From contig DATKMJ010000021.1 in the NCBI GenBank assembly GCA_035541935.1, positions 1-64,000 of the forward strand: DNA of 64,000 nucleotides, written 5' to 3'. The notes under the pieces are model-generated. The model did not search any database. It had not been told where the DNA came from and worked only from the letters and a program-made list of their open reading frames with translations. The DNA comes from Candidatus Binatia bacterium. GTDB taxonomy: Bacteria > Vulcanimicrobiota > Vulcanimicrobiia > Vulcanimicrobiales > Vulcanimicrobiaceae. The first letter of the stretch is position 1, and each line of letters opens with the position of its first letter. Both the position numbers and the translations under genes were made by a program. This document shows, one piece after another, positions 7,316 through 16,021 of this stretch.

Positions 7316-9418
7316 ATGATTACCCAGCCCCAACGGCAGGCGCCGGTTCCGGTAGCGACCCTCGAAGATCCCTCGCTCTATATCAGCCGCGAGCTCTCGT
7401 GGTTGGAGTTCAACGATCGCGTTCTCGAGGAAGGCCTCGACGCGCGCAATCCGCTGCTCGAGCGCCTGAAGTTCGTCGCGATCTACGGAACGAACCTCGA
7501 CGAGTTCTTCATGATCCGCGTCGCGGCGATCAAGCAACAGATCGAGGCGCAGGTCGTCCGCCGCTCGGAAGACGGCCGAACGCCGACCGAGCATCTCGCC
7601 GCGATATCCGAACGGCTGCGCAGCTCGCTGCCGCAGCAGATGCGCCTGCTCAACGAGGCGCTGCTGCCGGATCTCGAGCGCGAGGGAATTCGCTTGATGC
7701 GCGTCGCCGAGCTCGACGACGAGACGCAGAGCGCGCTCGAGCGCACCTTCGACGACACGGTCTTTCCGGTGCTGACCCCGCTCGCGGTAGATAGCGGCCA
7801 CCCGTTTCCGTACATCTCGAATCTCTCGCTCTCGCTCGCGGTCGAACTCGAAGAGGCGACGCGCGAGGGCGTCGAGCTGCACTTCGCGCGCGTCAAGATT
7901 CCACCGACGCTGCCGCGGTTCGTGCCGGTCGAAGGCGGTCCGGCCGGCGAGCGCCGCTTCGTGCTGCTCGAAGATCTCATCGCGCACCATCTCGACGGAC
8001 TCTTTCCGGGGATGCACGTTCGCGATTCCTACCTCTTCCGGGTGACGCGCGATGCCGACCTCGATCTGCAGGAGGACGAGGCCGACGATCTGCTGCGCGC
8101 GATCGAGTCGGAGCTGCGCCGGCGTCGCTTCGGCGAGCCCGTGCGGCTCGAGATCGAGCGCGGCATGCCCGAGTACATGCGCGACTTTCTCTGCAACTCG
8201 CTCGAGCTCGCGGCCGTCGACTGTTACGAGATCGAAGGCATGATGGCGCTCAGCGATCTCTGGCAGATCGTCAACCTGCCGGATTACGAGTCGCTGCGCG
8301 ACAAGCCGTTTCTGCCCGCGATACCGAGGCGGCTCGTCGGCGCGAGCGATATCTTCGCGCAGATCCGCGACGGCGACATTCTGCTCCACCACCCCTACGA
8401 GTCGTTCGATCCGGTCATCCAGTTCGTCCAGCAGGCAGCCGAGGATCCGAAGGTGCTCGCAATCAAGGCGACGCTCTACCGCACGTCGGGCAAGAACTCG
8501 CCGATCGTCCGCGCGCTGCTCACCGCGGCCGAGAACGAGAAACAGGTCGCCGTCGTCATCGAGCTCAAGGCGCGCTTCGACGAAGAGAACAACATCGAGT
8601 GGGCGAAGCGGCTCGAGCGCGCCGGCGCGCACGTCGTCTACGGCTTCGCAAATCAGAAGGTGCACGCCAAGACGCTCTTGGTCGTGCGAGAAGACGAAGA
8701 CGGCCTGCGGCGCTACATGCACTTCGGCACGGGCAACTACAACGAGAAGACGGCCCTGCTCTACACCGATCTCAGCCTCTTCACGTGCCGGCCCGAAATC
8801 GGGACCGACGACACGCAGCTCTTCAACGCGCTCACCGGCTTCTCGAAGGTCACCGACTACGAGGATCTCTGGGTCGCGCCGGTCACGCTCCACCGCGAGC
8901 TGATCGCGCGCATCGATCGCGAGACCGAGCACGCGCGCGCGGGCCGGCCCGCGGGAATTCGCGCGAAGATCAACGCGATCACCGAGGGCGACGTCGTTCG
9001 CGCGCTCTACCGCGCTTCGCAGGCCGGCGTGCCGATCGAGCTGCTCGCGCGCGGCATGTGCGTGCTGCGCCCCGGCGTCCCCGGCGTGAGCGAGAACATC
9101 CGCGTGCGCAGCATCGTCGGCCGTTTCCTCGAGCACTCGCGCATCTACGTCTTCGAGAACGGCGGCGAGCGCGACGTGCACATCGCGAGCGCCGATTGGA
9201 TGGGCCGCAATCTCGATCGCCGCGTCGAGTTGGCCGTGCCGGTCCTCGATCCGGTCATGGCCGAGACGATCACGTCGCAGATTCTCACGGTGCTGCTCGC
9301 CGACAACGTCAAGAGCCGCGAACTTCAGGTGGACGGCACGTATCGCCGCCTATCGCCCGGTCCGGGCGAGATGCCGATCGACGCGCAGCGCGTCTTTCTT
9401 ACGCAGGCGGCTTCGTAG
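7316..9418 (+). CDS. ppk1: Polyphosphate kinase 1
   Basis: A 700-residue PPK1, which reversibly polymerises the ATP gamma-phosphate into polyphosphate. The N-terminal domain starts with YISRELSWLEFNDRVLEEG, the head domain has HPFPYISNLSLSLAV, and the catalytic C-terminal domains carry NQKVHAKTLLV. His450 corresponds to the autophosphorylated His435 of E. coli and the second His is His607 in FLEHSRIYVFENGG. GMCVLRPGVPG and the downstream ASADWMGRNLDRRVE are also canonical. The ATG at 7316 has an AGAAGAG upstream. Its last 20 nt overlap the convergent EVE gene. Confidence 0.96.
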   Translation: MITQPQRQAPVPVATLEDPSLYISRELSWLEFNDRVLEEGLDARNPLLERLKFVAIYGTNLDEFFMIRVAAIKQQIEAQVVRRSEDGRTPTEHLAAISERLRSSLPQQMRLLNEALLPDLEREGIRLMRVAELDDETQSALERTFDDTVFPVLTPLAVDSGHPFPYISNLSLSLAVELEEATREGVELHFARVKIPPTLPRFVPVEGGPAGERRFVLLEDLIAHHLDGLFPGMHVRDSYLFRVTRDADLDLQEDEADDLLRAIESELRRRRFGEPVRLEIERGMPEYMRDFLCNSLELAAVDCYEIEGMMALSDLWQIVNLPDYESLRDKPFLPAIPRRLVGASDIFAQIRDGDILLHHPYESFDPVIQFVQQAAEDPKVLAIKATLYRTSGKNSPIVRALLTAAENEKQVAVVIELKARFDEENNIEWAKRLERAGAHVVYGFANQKVHAKTLLVVREDEDGLRRYMHFGTGNYNEKTALLYTDLSLFTCRPEIGTDDTQLFNALTGFSKVTDYEDLWVAPVTLHRELIARIDRETEHARAGRPAGIRAKINAITEGDVVRALYRASQAGVPIELLARGMCVLRPGVPGVSENIRVRSIVGRFLEHSRIYVFENGGERDVHIASADWMGRNLDRRVELAVPVLDPVMAETITSQILTVLLADNVKSRELQVDGTYRRLSPGPGEMPIDAQRVFLTQAAS

Positions 9419-9866
9419 CGAGCTCGAGGACGATCTTCCATTCGTGCGGCATCACCGGCTGCACGGAGAGCCGCTGACCGCGCCGCAGCAGCGCCATTCC
9501 GACCAAACGCGGCTCGGCGCGCATGCGCGCCAGCGTCACCGGATGCTCGAACGCGCGCTGGAAGGCGACGTCCACCATGAACCAGATCGGCTTGTCGGGC
9601 TTGGCGCGCCCGTCGAAGTACTCGCTGCTGCGATCGAACTGCGTGAAGTCGGGATAGGCCGTCGTGACGACCTCGCAGGTGCCGACGGCGGCCGGCTCGG
9701 CGATGCTGGAGTGGTAGAAGAGCCCCTTATCGCCGGCGCGCATCTCCATCATGTTGTTGCGCGCGGTGAAATTGCGCACGCCCGTCCAGGGCGTGGTCTT
9801 GTCGGCGCGGAGTTGTTCGAACGAGTAGGCGCTGGGTTCGGTTTTGAAGAGCCAATAGCGGGGCAT
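9399..9866 (-). CDS. EVE domain-containing protein
   Basis: A 155-residue single-domain protein of the EVE family (PUA/YTH-related fold), which binds modified bases or nucleic acids. The family start PRYWLFKTEPSAYSFEQL, the NFTARNNMMEMRAGDKGLFYHS segment and DVAFQRAFEHPVTLARM are clearly visible. It is a stand-alone EVE protein rather than one fused to a restriction enzyme. It overlaps the ppk1 3' end by 20 nt tail-to-tail. Its ATG (9866) shares one base with the stop of the upstream lipoprotein gene (TAATG), indicating coupling on the minus strand. No adjacent DNA-modification genes suggest a defence role. Confidence 0.9.
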   Translation of the reverse strand: MPRYWLFKTEPSAYSFEQLRADKTTPWTGVRNFTARNNMMEMRAGDKGLFYHSSIAEPAAVGTCEVVTTAYPDFTQFDRSSEYFDGRAKPDKPIWFMVDVAFQRAFEHPVTLARMRAEPRLVGMALLRRGQRLSVQPVMPHEWKIVLELATKPPA

Positions 9867-10822
9867 TACTGCCCGACGCTGATCGTCACCGCCGCCATGT
9901 GCTCGGAAACGTTCACGACCTTCGTCGCCTTGCCGCCGTTCGGATAGTTCCAGAAGGCGATCTGCGCGTACGGCGTGCCGATGATCGTGCCGCCGTCGAT
10001 CCAGGACGAGCCCGAGACTTTCGTCGGCCAGTTCTTGAACTCGCTGACGCCGACGACGCTTCCCTTCGAGCCCGATATCTGCAGGCGGAAGACTTTTTCG
10101 AGCAGCCGGTCTCCGTTGTGATGGTTCGGGCGGAACGACTGGAGCGCGAAGTCGCTGCCGTCCCACTGGACGTGCTTGACGCCGCCGAGCAGTCTATCGA
10201 ACGTTACCTTGGCAAACTTGCTGCTGCCGCTCGCGATGATCGCGCCGACGTTGCCGCCGCTCGTCGCCAAGAGATTGCCCGCATCGTCGTAGGCGCACTG
10301 CGGCTCCGCGCCGATGTCGTCGCTCTTATAAATGGCCGGCGAGCCGCTCGCGCCGGCGTAGACGCCGACGCTCGGCTCGAAGTTCTTTAAATCTTGATAG
10401 GTGACGGCGAGGTTGCCGGTCGTCGGATCGCTCGAACACGCCATCGGAACGCTGTGAGCCGGAACGGCGAGAGTCGAGATCGGCGACGTGCCGCCGTGCG
10501 CGAACTCGTAGACGGCTCCGCCGTTTCCGCCGGCCGTCTTCGTCTCCGCGCCGACGAAGACGTTGCCGCTGGAATCCGAGCACATCGCTCGCACAGCGCC
10601 GGCGATCGTGAACGAGCCGTCGGCCGATCCGTCGGGATAGGTGAAGATCTGCACGGCATGCTTCACGCCGGTGTAGATCAGATCGCCGCCGGGAGCGTGG
10701 CCGGCGCGACGCGCGGCGCTCTGCTGCGCCGGCAGCGCGACGTTCGTGGATTGGGAGGCCGCGCAGGCCGTCACGAGAGTCGCGGCGGCGAAGAGGCATG
10801 CCGCACGAAAAATCGTCCGCAT
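9866..10822 (-). CDS. Hypothetical lipoprotein, probable beta-propeller
   Basis: A 318-residue exported protein with a lipobox (TLVTAC, Cys20). The mature part has repeated segments of the form YxGxKxxVQIFTYPDG, SDSSGNVFVGAETK, CAYDDAGNLLATS and GSDFALQSFRPN. This blade-like pattern is typical of NHL/SMP-30/YncE-like propellers. No catalytic motif is recognised. Extracytoplasmic, probably a binding protein or scaffold. Upstream of the EVE gene in the same transcript, but this pairing gives no functional clue. Confidence 0.65.
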   Translation of the reverse strand: MRTIFRAACLFAAATLVTACAASQSTNVALPAQQSAARRAGHAPGGDLIYTGVKHAVQIFTYPDGSADGSFTIAGAVRAMCSDSSGNVFVGAETKTAGGNGGAVYEFAHGGTSPISTLAVPAHSVPMACSSDPTTGNLAVTYQDLKNFEPSVGVYAGASGSPAIYKSDDIGAEPQCAYDDAGNLLATSGGNVGAIIASGSSKFAKVTFDRLLGGVKHVQWDGSDFALQSFRPNHHNGDRLLEKVFRLQISGSKGSVVGVSEFKNWPTKVSGSSWIDGGTIIGTPYAQIAFWNYPNGGKATKVVNVSEHMAAVTISVGQ

Positions 10823-10871
10823 TGACGGCCATTTCTCAGCGGGGCGCGCGATGCCCTGGCCGCGACTCCAA

Positions 10872-10886
10872 ACGATATGCTATCGT
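10872..10886. promoter_or_regulatory. Perfect inverted repeat just upstream of cupin gene
   Basis: ACGATA, a TGC spacer, then TATCGT form a perfect 6+3+6 palindrome ending 6 nt before the cupin ATG at 10893. Its position between two divergent genes, overlapping the likely ribosome-binding site (TAAGG at 10886-10890), fits an operator or a small translation-inhibiting hairpin. It could also be chance, because 6-bp arms are short. Confidence 0.3.
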
Positions 10887-10892
10887 AAGGCG

Positions 10893-11375
10893 ATGCGCGA
10901 GAGGGTTATTCGTTCGACGCCGCACGGTTGGGAGGGTATCGAGGCGACCGGCTACACGCCGGACGCGCCCGGCACCGGCGTCGCGCGCCACACGCTCGTC
11001 GGCTCGCGAAAGAGCAATCCGGCCGAGCCCGGCCCGCGAATGGAGCTCCGTTACTTTGAGGTGCAACCCGGGGCGGCGTCGCGCCTCGAGAAGCACGAGC
11101 ACGAGCATTACGTGATCGTTCGCCGCGGTCTCGGATACGCGATTCTCGGCGACACCGCAACGGAGATCGGGCCGAACGACGTCATCTACGTCGGTCCGCT
11201 CGAGTTGCACCAGTTCGTCAATCGCGCAGACGAACCGTTTGGCTTTTATTGCTTCGTCGATACGTGCCGCGACTTCTCGCAAGAGGCGACGCCGGAGGAA
11301 TTAGCGCGTCTCGCCGCATCGCCGGCCGGTGCCGTCGCGAAACCGTACGCCGTTCCACCGCCCGCGAAGCGCTGA
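10893..11375 (+). CDS. Cupin-domain protein
   Basis: A 160-residue single cupin. Motif 1 is visible as PGAASRLEKHEHEHYVIVRRGLGYAILG, with two His and a Glu in the usual metal-binding arrangement. Motif 2 is VIYVGPLELHQFVNRADEPFGFYCFVD with the second-motif His. Such proteins are sugar-binding or small-molecule dioxygenase-like and cannot be assigned a substrate from sequence. The ATG at 10893 is preferred over an earlier in-frame ATG because homology-like content begins here. It may be cotranscribed with the small lipoprotein 16 nt downstream. Confidence 0.8.
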   Translation: MRERVIRSTPHGWEGIEATGYTPDAPGTGVARHTLVGSRKSNPAEPGPRMELRYFEVQPGAASRLEKHEHEHYVIVRRGLGYAILGDTATEIGPNDVIYVGPLELHQFVNRADEPFGFYCFVDTCRDFSQEATPEELARLAASPAGAVAKPYAVPPPAKR

Positions 11376-11391
11376 CAAGGAGGAGACAATC

Positions 11392-11802
11392 ATGAAGGGA
11401 CGTCGTACTTTTGCGTCGATCGTCCTTATTCTCGGCTTCGCAATATCCGGTTGCGGCGCCGCGCAATCGCAACCGGACGTTTCGGCCGGCAATCAAAGCA
11501 ACCAATCCGCCGCCCCGAGGCCGGGGGACGCTCCCTCCAAAACGTACGACGTGTATTCAAACACTTTTACGTTCGGCCCGAATGAGAAAACGAGAGTCGT
11601 GTTGGATTGCCCCAAGAGTCCGACCGCTCCGGTTGTGAGCGGCGGCTATAACATGACGCCCGAGCTCAGCCCAGACCTGATCCTTACCGCGTCATATCCC
11701 GGAAAATCGACCGGCATGGTGAAATGGTATTTTCGCATAACGAATACCAGTAAGGACAAATCGGAAAAGGCAACGCTCTTCGTCGTGTGCGACGTACGGT
11801 AA
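11392..11802 (+). CDS. Small hypothetical lipoprotein
   Basis: A 136-residue lipoprotein with signal peptide and lipobox (AISGC, Cys21), then a Gln/Asn/Ser-rich linker (roughly residues 24-45) and a compact beta-type domain ending in FVVCDVR. The ribosome-binding site AAGGAGGAG (11377-11385) is one of the strongest in the window. The coding sequence visibly contains more A/T-rich codons (AAA, AAT, TAT) than its neighbours, which could mean recent acquisition or low-expression bias. Function unknown. Confidence 0.75.
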   Translation: MKGRRTFASIVLILGFAISGCGAAQSQPDVSAGNQSNQSAAPRPGDAPSKTYDVYSNTFTFGPNEKTRVVLDCPKSPTAPVVSGGYNMTPELSPDLILTASYPGKSTGMVKWYFRITNTSKDKSEKATLFVVCDVR

Positions 11803-11812
11803 GCGCGAGGGT

Positions 11813-12655
11813 TTACTCTCCCGTTGCGATCGGGCGCGTGGGATCGGCGATCCACTCACTCCAGGATCCGTTATAGAGACGCGAGCCGGTAAGGCCGGCG
11901 TGTTCCATCGCGAAGAGACCGACGCTCGCGGAGAGCCCGGAGCCGCACTGATGCACGGTGCGCTTCGGATCGAGGCCGGCGCGCGCGAATTCTTCGCGCA
12001 ACGCTTGCGGCGACTTGAACGTGCCGTCCGCGTTGTAGTTCGCGGCGAACCAGCGGCTGCGCGCCCCGGGGATGTGCCCGCCTTGCGGGTCCACCGATTC
12101 GTTCTCGCCGAGGAACCGCTCTTTCGAGCGCGCGTCGAGCAGCTGCATCGCCGGCGATTCGAGATGTTCGAGCACGTATGCGGCATCCACGACGAGTTCG
12201 GGGCGGAGCGCGATCGTCAGCGTTCCTTCGCGCGGCGCCGGCGCGTCCGAGGTGACGGAGTAGCCGAGCCGCAGCCAGGCGTCCAAGCCGCCGTCGAGCA
12301 CGGCGACGCGATCGTGACCGATCCAGCGCGCGAGAAACCAGAGGCGCGTTGCAAAGAAGTCGCCGCCTTCGTCGTAGGCGACGATCTGCGTCGCGTCGTC
12401 GACGCCTGCATCGCGTAGAAAGCGCGCGAAGCGCTCGGGGTCGGGGAGCGGATGGCGTCCGTTCGTGCCGGTCTTCGGTCCGGCGAGATCGGTCTCGGCG
12501 TCCGCAAAGAAGGCGCCCGGCACGTGCGACTCGTCGTAGAGCCTGCGCCCCAGCGAGTGATCGGCGAGCGAGTGACGGCAGTCGAAGATGACGATGGCCG
12601 GATCGCCGAGCCGTTCGTGCAGTTCCCGCGGCGAGACGATCGTCGTCCAGTCCAC
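11813..12655 (-). CDS. sseA: Sulfurtransferase, tandem rhodanese (3-mercaptopyruvate or thiosulfate type)
   Basis: A 280-residue protein with two rhodanese domains. The N-terminal inactive domain has IFDCRHSLADHSLGRRLYDESHVPGAFF and the C-terminal domain carries the active-site loop VHQCGSGLSA (Cys237). CGSG with a short aliphatic residue is the mercaptopyruvate-sulfurtransferase-like loop, whereas thiosulfate enzymes usually have CRKG, so the former is favoured. Canonical GGHIPGAR and NGSWSEW are present. It is the last gene of a minus-strand operon with a glutaredoxin and BolA, pointing to sulfur transfer or Fe-S metabolism. Confidence 0.88.
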   Translation of the reverse strand: MDWTTIVSPRELHERLGDPAIVIFDCRHSLADHSLGRRLYDESHVPGAFFADAETDLAGPKTGTNGRHPLPDPERFARFLRDAGVDDATQIVAYDEGGDFFATRLWFLARWIGHDRVAVLDGGLDAWLRLGYSVTSDAPAPREGTLTIALRPELVVDAAYVLEHLESPAMQLLDARSKERFLGENESVDPQGGHIPGARSRWFAANYNADGTFKSPQALREEFARAGLDPKRTVHQCGSGLSASVGLFAMEHAGLTGSRLYNGSWSEWIADPTRPIATGE

Positions 12656-12666
12656 TTCGGTTCGCT

Positions 12667-13020
12667 TTAGCGGAGGTTGATCGTCTCTTTCGGCGCCGGC
12701 GGAGCGCCGCCGAACGCCTCCGCAAGCGTCGTCTGCAGCTCGCCGCTCTCCGCCATCGGCCCGAGAATGTCCGTGTCGCCGTAGAACGTGCCGCCGATGA
12801 AGACTTTCGGAAGCGTCGGCCAGTTCGTCATCTCGGCGAGCGCCTCGCGTTTCGGCACGTTCTCGAGCACGTCGATCACCTCGAACGGGTAGCCGAAGCG
12901 ATTGAAGAACTCGATCGTCTCGAGCGTGAAGCCGCAGCGCGGCGCGCTCTTCGTTCCCTTCCCGTAGACGAGGATCGTGTTTGCGGCGATCTCGCCGGCG
13001 ATCTCTTCTCGAAAATCCAT
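12667..13020 (-). CDS. grxD: Monothiol glutaredoxin (Grx4/GrxD family)
   Basis: A 117-residue CGFS-type glutaredoxin with Cys29 in KGTKSAPRCGFT; the usual Ser of CGFS is replaced by Thr. Downstream, WPTLPKVFIGG and GDTDI (the glutathione-binding region) are canonical. Members bind a [2Fe-2S] cluster with glutathione and pass it to targets, commonly in partnership with BolA proteins. The neighbouring upstream gene here is a BolA homologue, 7 nt away. The C-terminal tail with Pro/Ala is short. Cytoplasmic. Confidence 0.93.
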   Translation of the reverse strand: MDFREEIAGEIAANTILVYGKGTKSAPRCGFTLETIEFFNRFGYPFEVIDVLENVPKREALAEMTNWPTLPKVFIGGTFYGDTDILGPMAESGELQTTLAEAFGGAPPAPKETINLR

Positions 13021-13027
13021 GATGGCG

Positions 13028-13264
13028 TTACTCCTGGGCGACGATCGTCGTTAATTCGACGGCGTGAACGCGGCCGTCTTTGAGCGCGGCCTTCAGCGCG
13101 CCGTAGACGAGCTGGTGCTGTTCGATGAGGCTCTTTCCCGTAAATTCTTTCGAGCGGACGACGACGTTAAAGTGGTCCATCGTGCCGGTGCGGTCGACGA
13201 TGCCGACCTCGGCATCGGGAAGTTCGGCTCGGATGAGGCTCGTCAGCGCGTCGTTCTCGATCAC
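13028..13264 (-). CDS. bolA: BolA family protein
   Basis: A 78-residue BolA/IbaG-like protein. The class II KH-like fold pattern is visible: an N-terminal helix with LTSLIRAELPDAEV, DHFNVVVRSKEFTGKSLIEQHQLVYGAL, and the conserved C-terminal VHAVELTT. BolA proteins form [2Fe-2S]-bridged heterodimers with monothiol glutaredoxins. The gene for such a partner follows immediately. GTG at 13264 overlaps the upstream membrane-protein stop by 4 nt. Cytoplasmic. Confidence 0.92.
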   Translation of the reverse strand: MIENDALTSLIRAELPDAEVGIVDRTGTMDHFNVVVRSKEFTGKSLIEQHQLVYGALKAALKDGRVHAVELTTIVAQE

Positions 13265-13515
13265 GATTTCAGGCGCGGCGATCCGGCCTTGATCGTCTCG
13301 GCCAAGGCGCGCGCCTCGCCGAGCGTCTCGGGAAGGCGCGTCGCGCCGCGAGCGAGCGCGGCGGTTACGCCGCTTGCGAGCACGATGCCGGTGACGCCGA
13401 GCAGAATCGCCGGCACGCCGCTCGCGCGCAGCGGTCCGATCTCGATCGAAAACGTCTTCTGCACGCGTGCGACGCCGCGAAAGAAAGCCCGCAGTCCCCT
13501 AGCCCGCTCGTTCAT
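13261..13515 (-). CDS. Small membrane protein of unknown function
   Basis: An 84-residue protein starting at ATG 13515. A basic N-terminal region (residues 1-30) is followed by one hydrophobic helix (about GVPAILLGVTGIVLASGVTAALA, residues 33-55) and a charged cytoplasmic or periplasmic tail. It is the first gene of the bolA, grxD, sseA operon and overlaps bolA by 4 nt. No family recognised. Being coupled to Fe-S/sulfur genes, it may anchor or regulate that pathway, but this is only guilt by association. Confidence 0.6.
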   Translation of the reverse strand: MNERARGLRAFFRGVARVQKTFSIEIGPLRASGVPAILLGVTGIVLASGVTAALARGATRLPETLGEARALAETIKAGSPRLKS

Positions 13516-13581
13516 CGCCTTCGCTCTACGTCGCCCCGCAGGGGAAGGCCTGGTCCCGCTGCGTGCGCGAACCCCCGGCCT

Positions 13582-16014
13582 ATGCTGCATATCCTCATCG
13601 CTGCTTGCTGCCTCGTCGGAGGAAGCGTCCACGCGCCGAGCGGCGCGCCCATCGCCCACGCCGCGGTTACCCTGCGCGGCCCCCAGAGCGCCGCGACGAC
13701 GACCGACGCCAAAGGCGCCTTCTCGGTGGAGATTCCGCCAGGACGCTACGACCTCAGCGTCGTCGCCCGCGGCTTTGCGGCGGTGACGGTGAACACCGGC
13801 GATGTCGGCGACGGAACGCATCTCGACATCGTTCTCGAACCGAGCGACACGCCGAAGCTGCGCACGATCGGACAGGTCTCCGTCAACGGCGGCTTCACGC
13901 TCAATCGCAACGTCATCCCCGAGATGGACGTCTCGCGCGCGCAGATGGACGCGCTGGGCTACACGCAGGTCCTCGAAGCGCTGCAGCAGGTGCCGTCGGT
14001 GATCGTGCAGCGCCCCGATGCGGGCGCGCCGACGACGCCCGCCGTCGTCTCGCTGCGCGGGCCCGATCCGTCCGAAGCGATGGTGACGCTCGACGGGCAG
14101 CAGCTCAACGACGGCAACACCGGCGACATCGATCTCTCGCAGTTCGGCGTCCCGGCATTCAACGCGGTGACCGTAACCGAAGGCCTCGGCCCGACCGACG
14201 CCGAGGGCAGCAACACGTTCGGCGGCGCGGTGAACCTCATCTCGGTCCGACCGACGCAGCAGCAGCATCTCGACATCTCGACCTCGGCCGGTTCGTACGG
14301 AACGACGCAGAGCTGGCTCAACGCGACCGGGACGATCGGCAAGCTCGGCTACGCGCTCGCCGGTAACGACTTCCAATCGATCGGCCAGGTGAATCAGTAC
14401 TCCTGGGTCGTGCCGTCGAACAACATGCCGGCCTACTGCGGACCGCAGACGGCGACGAAGACGCCGAACTGCCCCGTCCAGGTGCATCTCGGGTCGTCGA
14501 TCGCGGCGATGCTCGGTCTCGTCAATCTCGATTACAATTTCTCGCAGCGATCCGATCTCGGGTTCCGCCTCTTCACGCTCGGCGACAATCGGGACGAGTC
14601 GTCCGCGCTCAACGGCATCGCGGGCAACCCGACCTGCGTATTCAGCGGACCGGGGCCGGCGTGCGCCTTCTCGCCAAGCTCGGGCTCGCCGAACGAGGTC
14701 GCCAATCCGGTCTACGGTTATAACGTCGGCCAGGGGAGCGCGAACTTCGCGCAGAGCGTACGCGCCTACGATACCTACTCGCGCGTGCCGATCGGCGCGG
14801 GAACGCTGCTCGCCGACTTCTACGCGAGCGACAACAACGTTGACTTCGAGGGCGGCGGCGTCTCGCCATACGACGTCTCGCATCTCGACAAGCGATATAA
14901 CGAAGGCCTGTCGTGGGGCAGAACGTTCGACGAGAGCGAGTTCGCCTTCGGCGGCTACTCGCGGCAAGAGTCGCTGACGGGGCTCGGCATCACGCAGACG
15001 CTCTCGCAGAGCATCATGTCGTATTTCTTCCGCGGCTCGCAGCAGCTCGGCAGCAACGTTCGCCTCTCGGGCGGCCTCTACGACGCCGACTACTCGACCT
15101 TCGGCAACACGCTGAACTGGCGGCTCGGGTTGAGCGGCGACATCGGAACGTCGAGCGTCCTGCGCTTCTCGGTCGGAACCGGTTTCCGTCCGCCGCTGCT
15201 TGCCGAGCGCTACTTCTTCCCGCCGGTTCTCGTGGACGGGAAACTCCAGCCCAATCCCGCGGCCGGCCCGGTAGATTCCAACTGCGTCGCGCCCAACGGC
15301 AATCCGAACGAACTGGCCGAGCACGCGACCGAGTACGAACTGGGTTTCTCGCATCTCTTCTCGTCGCGTTCGAATCTCGACGTCTCGGTCTATCGCTCGA
15401 ACTTGCGAGACACGATCGAGAACTTCTACCCGGGCGGCGGCGCAGAGAGTTTCTGCAACACCGCGCTCGGCTTCGCTTACGAGATCCCGATCAATATCGG
15501 CAACGCCGTCTACGAGGGCGCGGAGGCACGCTACAAGGAGCTATTCCCGCGGCTCAACCTGACGGTGACGCTCGCCTACGGGCTCAACGTCGCCTATCCG
15601 TACGCGCTCGGGCCGTGGGTCTCCAACCCGACGTCGGGCGGCACGCTCGTCGATAACGAACAGTTCCTCGGCGTTCCGCAGCAGCAGGGCTCGGCGGCCT
15701 TCATCTGGGCCTACCAGGGCTGGCACGCCTCGACCGCGTTGACGTTCTCCGGCTGGAACAACACGCTCAATCAGCCGCCGTACACGCTCGTCGATGCCGC
15801 GGTCGGCAGAAACTTCGGGCGCCTCGACTTCACGATCGCGGGAACGAACATCTTCAACGCGGTCTCGGGTCCGTTCACGCGCTACGATGCGGGCACGCCG
15901 TATCGCGGCCTCTACGCCGGTCCGTCGGACACGAGTTACGTCGGGAACTTCCCGACCGACGCGCTCTACGTTCAACCGGCCGCGGTGAAGTTTATCGTCA
16001 CCTTCCACGGCTGA
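13582..16014 (+). CDS. TonB-dependent receptor with N-terminal carboxypeptidase-regulatory-like domain
   Basis: An 810-residue outer-membrane protein. A signal peptide (MLHILIAACCLVGGSVHA) is followed by a CarboxypepD_reg-like beta-sandwich (GAPIAHAAVTLRGPQ to about residue 92). A plug domain follows (VLEALQQVPSVIVQRP, VSLRGPDPSEAMVTLDGQQLND, FGGAVNLIS, about 110-220), then a long beta-barrel. The last residues AAVKFIVTFHG end in an aromatic-rich strand. This is the architecture of many energised receptors for siderophores, cobalamin or glycans; the ligand cannot be deduced. No tonB/exbBD lies in the window. It is followed 7 nt later by an MDR oxidoreductase gene. Confidence 0.92.
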   Translation: MLHILIAACCLVGGSVHAPSGAPIAHAAVTLRGPQSAATTTDAKGAFSVEIPPGRYDLSVVARGFAAVTVNTGDVGDGTHLDIVLEPSDTPKLRTIGQVSVNGGFTLNRNVIPEMDVSRAQMDALGYTQVLEALQQVPSVIVQRPDAGAPTTPAVVSLRGPDPSEAMVTLDGQQLNDGNTGDIDLSQFGVPAFNAVTVTEGLGPTDAEGSNTFGGAVNLISVRPTQQQHLDISTSAGSYGTTQSWLNATGTIGKLGYALAGNDFQSIGQVNQYSWVVPSNNMPAYCGPQTATKTPNCPVQVHLGSSIAAMLGLVNLDYNFSQRSDLGFRLFTLGDNRDESSALNGIAGNPTCVFSGPGPACAFSPSSGSPNEVANPVYGYNVGQGSANFAQSVRAYDTYSRVPIGAGTLLADFYASDNNVDFEGGGVSPYDVSHLDKRYNEGLSWGRTFDESEFAFGGYSRQESLTGLGITQTLSQSIMSYFFRGSQQLGSNVRLSGGLYDADYSTFGNTLNWRLGLSGDIGTSSVLRFSVGTGFRPPLLAERYFFPPVLVDGKLQPNPAAGPVDSNCVAPNGNPNELAEHATEYELGFSHLFSSRSNLDVSVYRSNLRDTIENFYPGGGAESFCNTALGFAYEIPINIGNAVYEGAEARYKELFPRLNLTVTLAYGLNVAYPYALGPWVSNPTSGGTLVDNEQFLGVPQQQGSAAFIWAYQGWHASTALTFSGWNNTLNQPPYTLVDAAVGRNFGRLDFTIAGTNIFNAVSGPFTRYDAGTPYRGLYAGPSDTSYVGNFPTDALYVQPAAVKFIVTFHG

Positions 16015-16021
16015 CGCCGCG

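Noticed and set aside
9399-9866. Defence island around the EVE-domain protein
   Set aside because: No restriction, methyltransferase, toxin or helicase genes are adjacent; neighbours are ppk1 and a lipoprotein.
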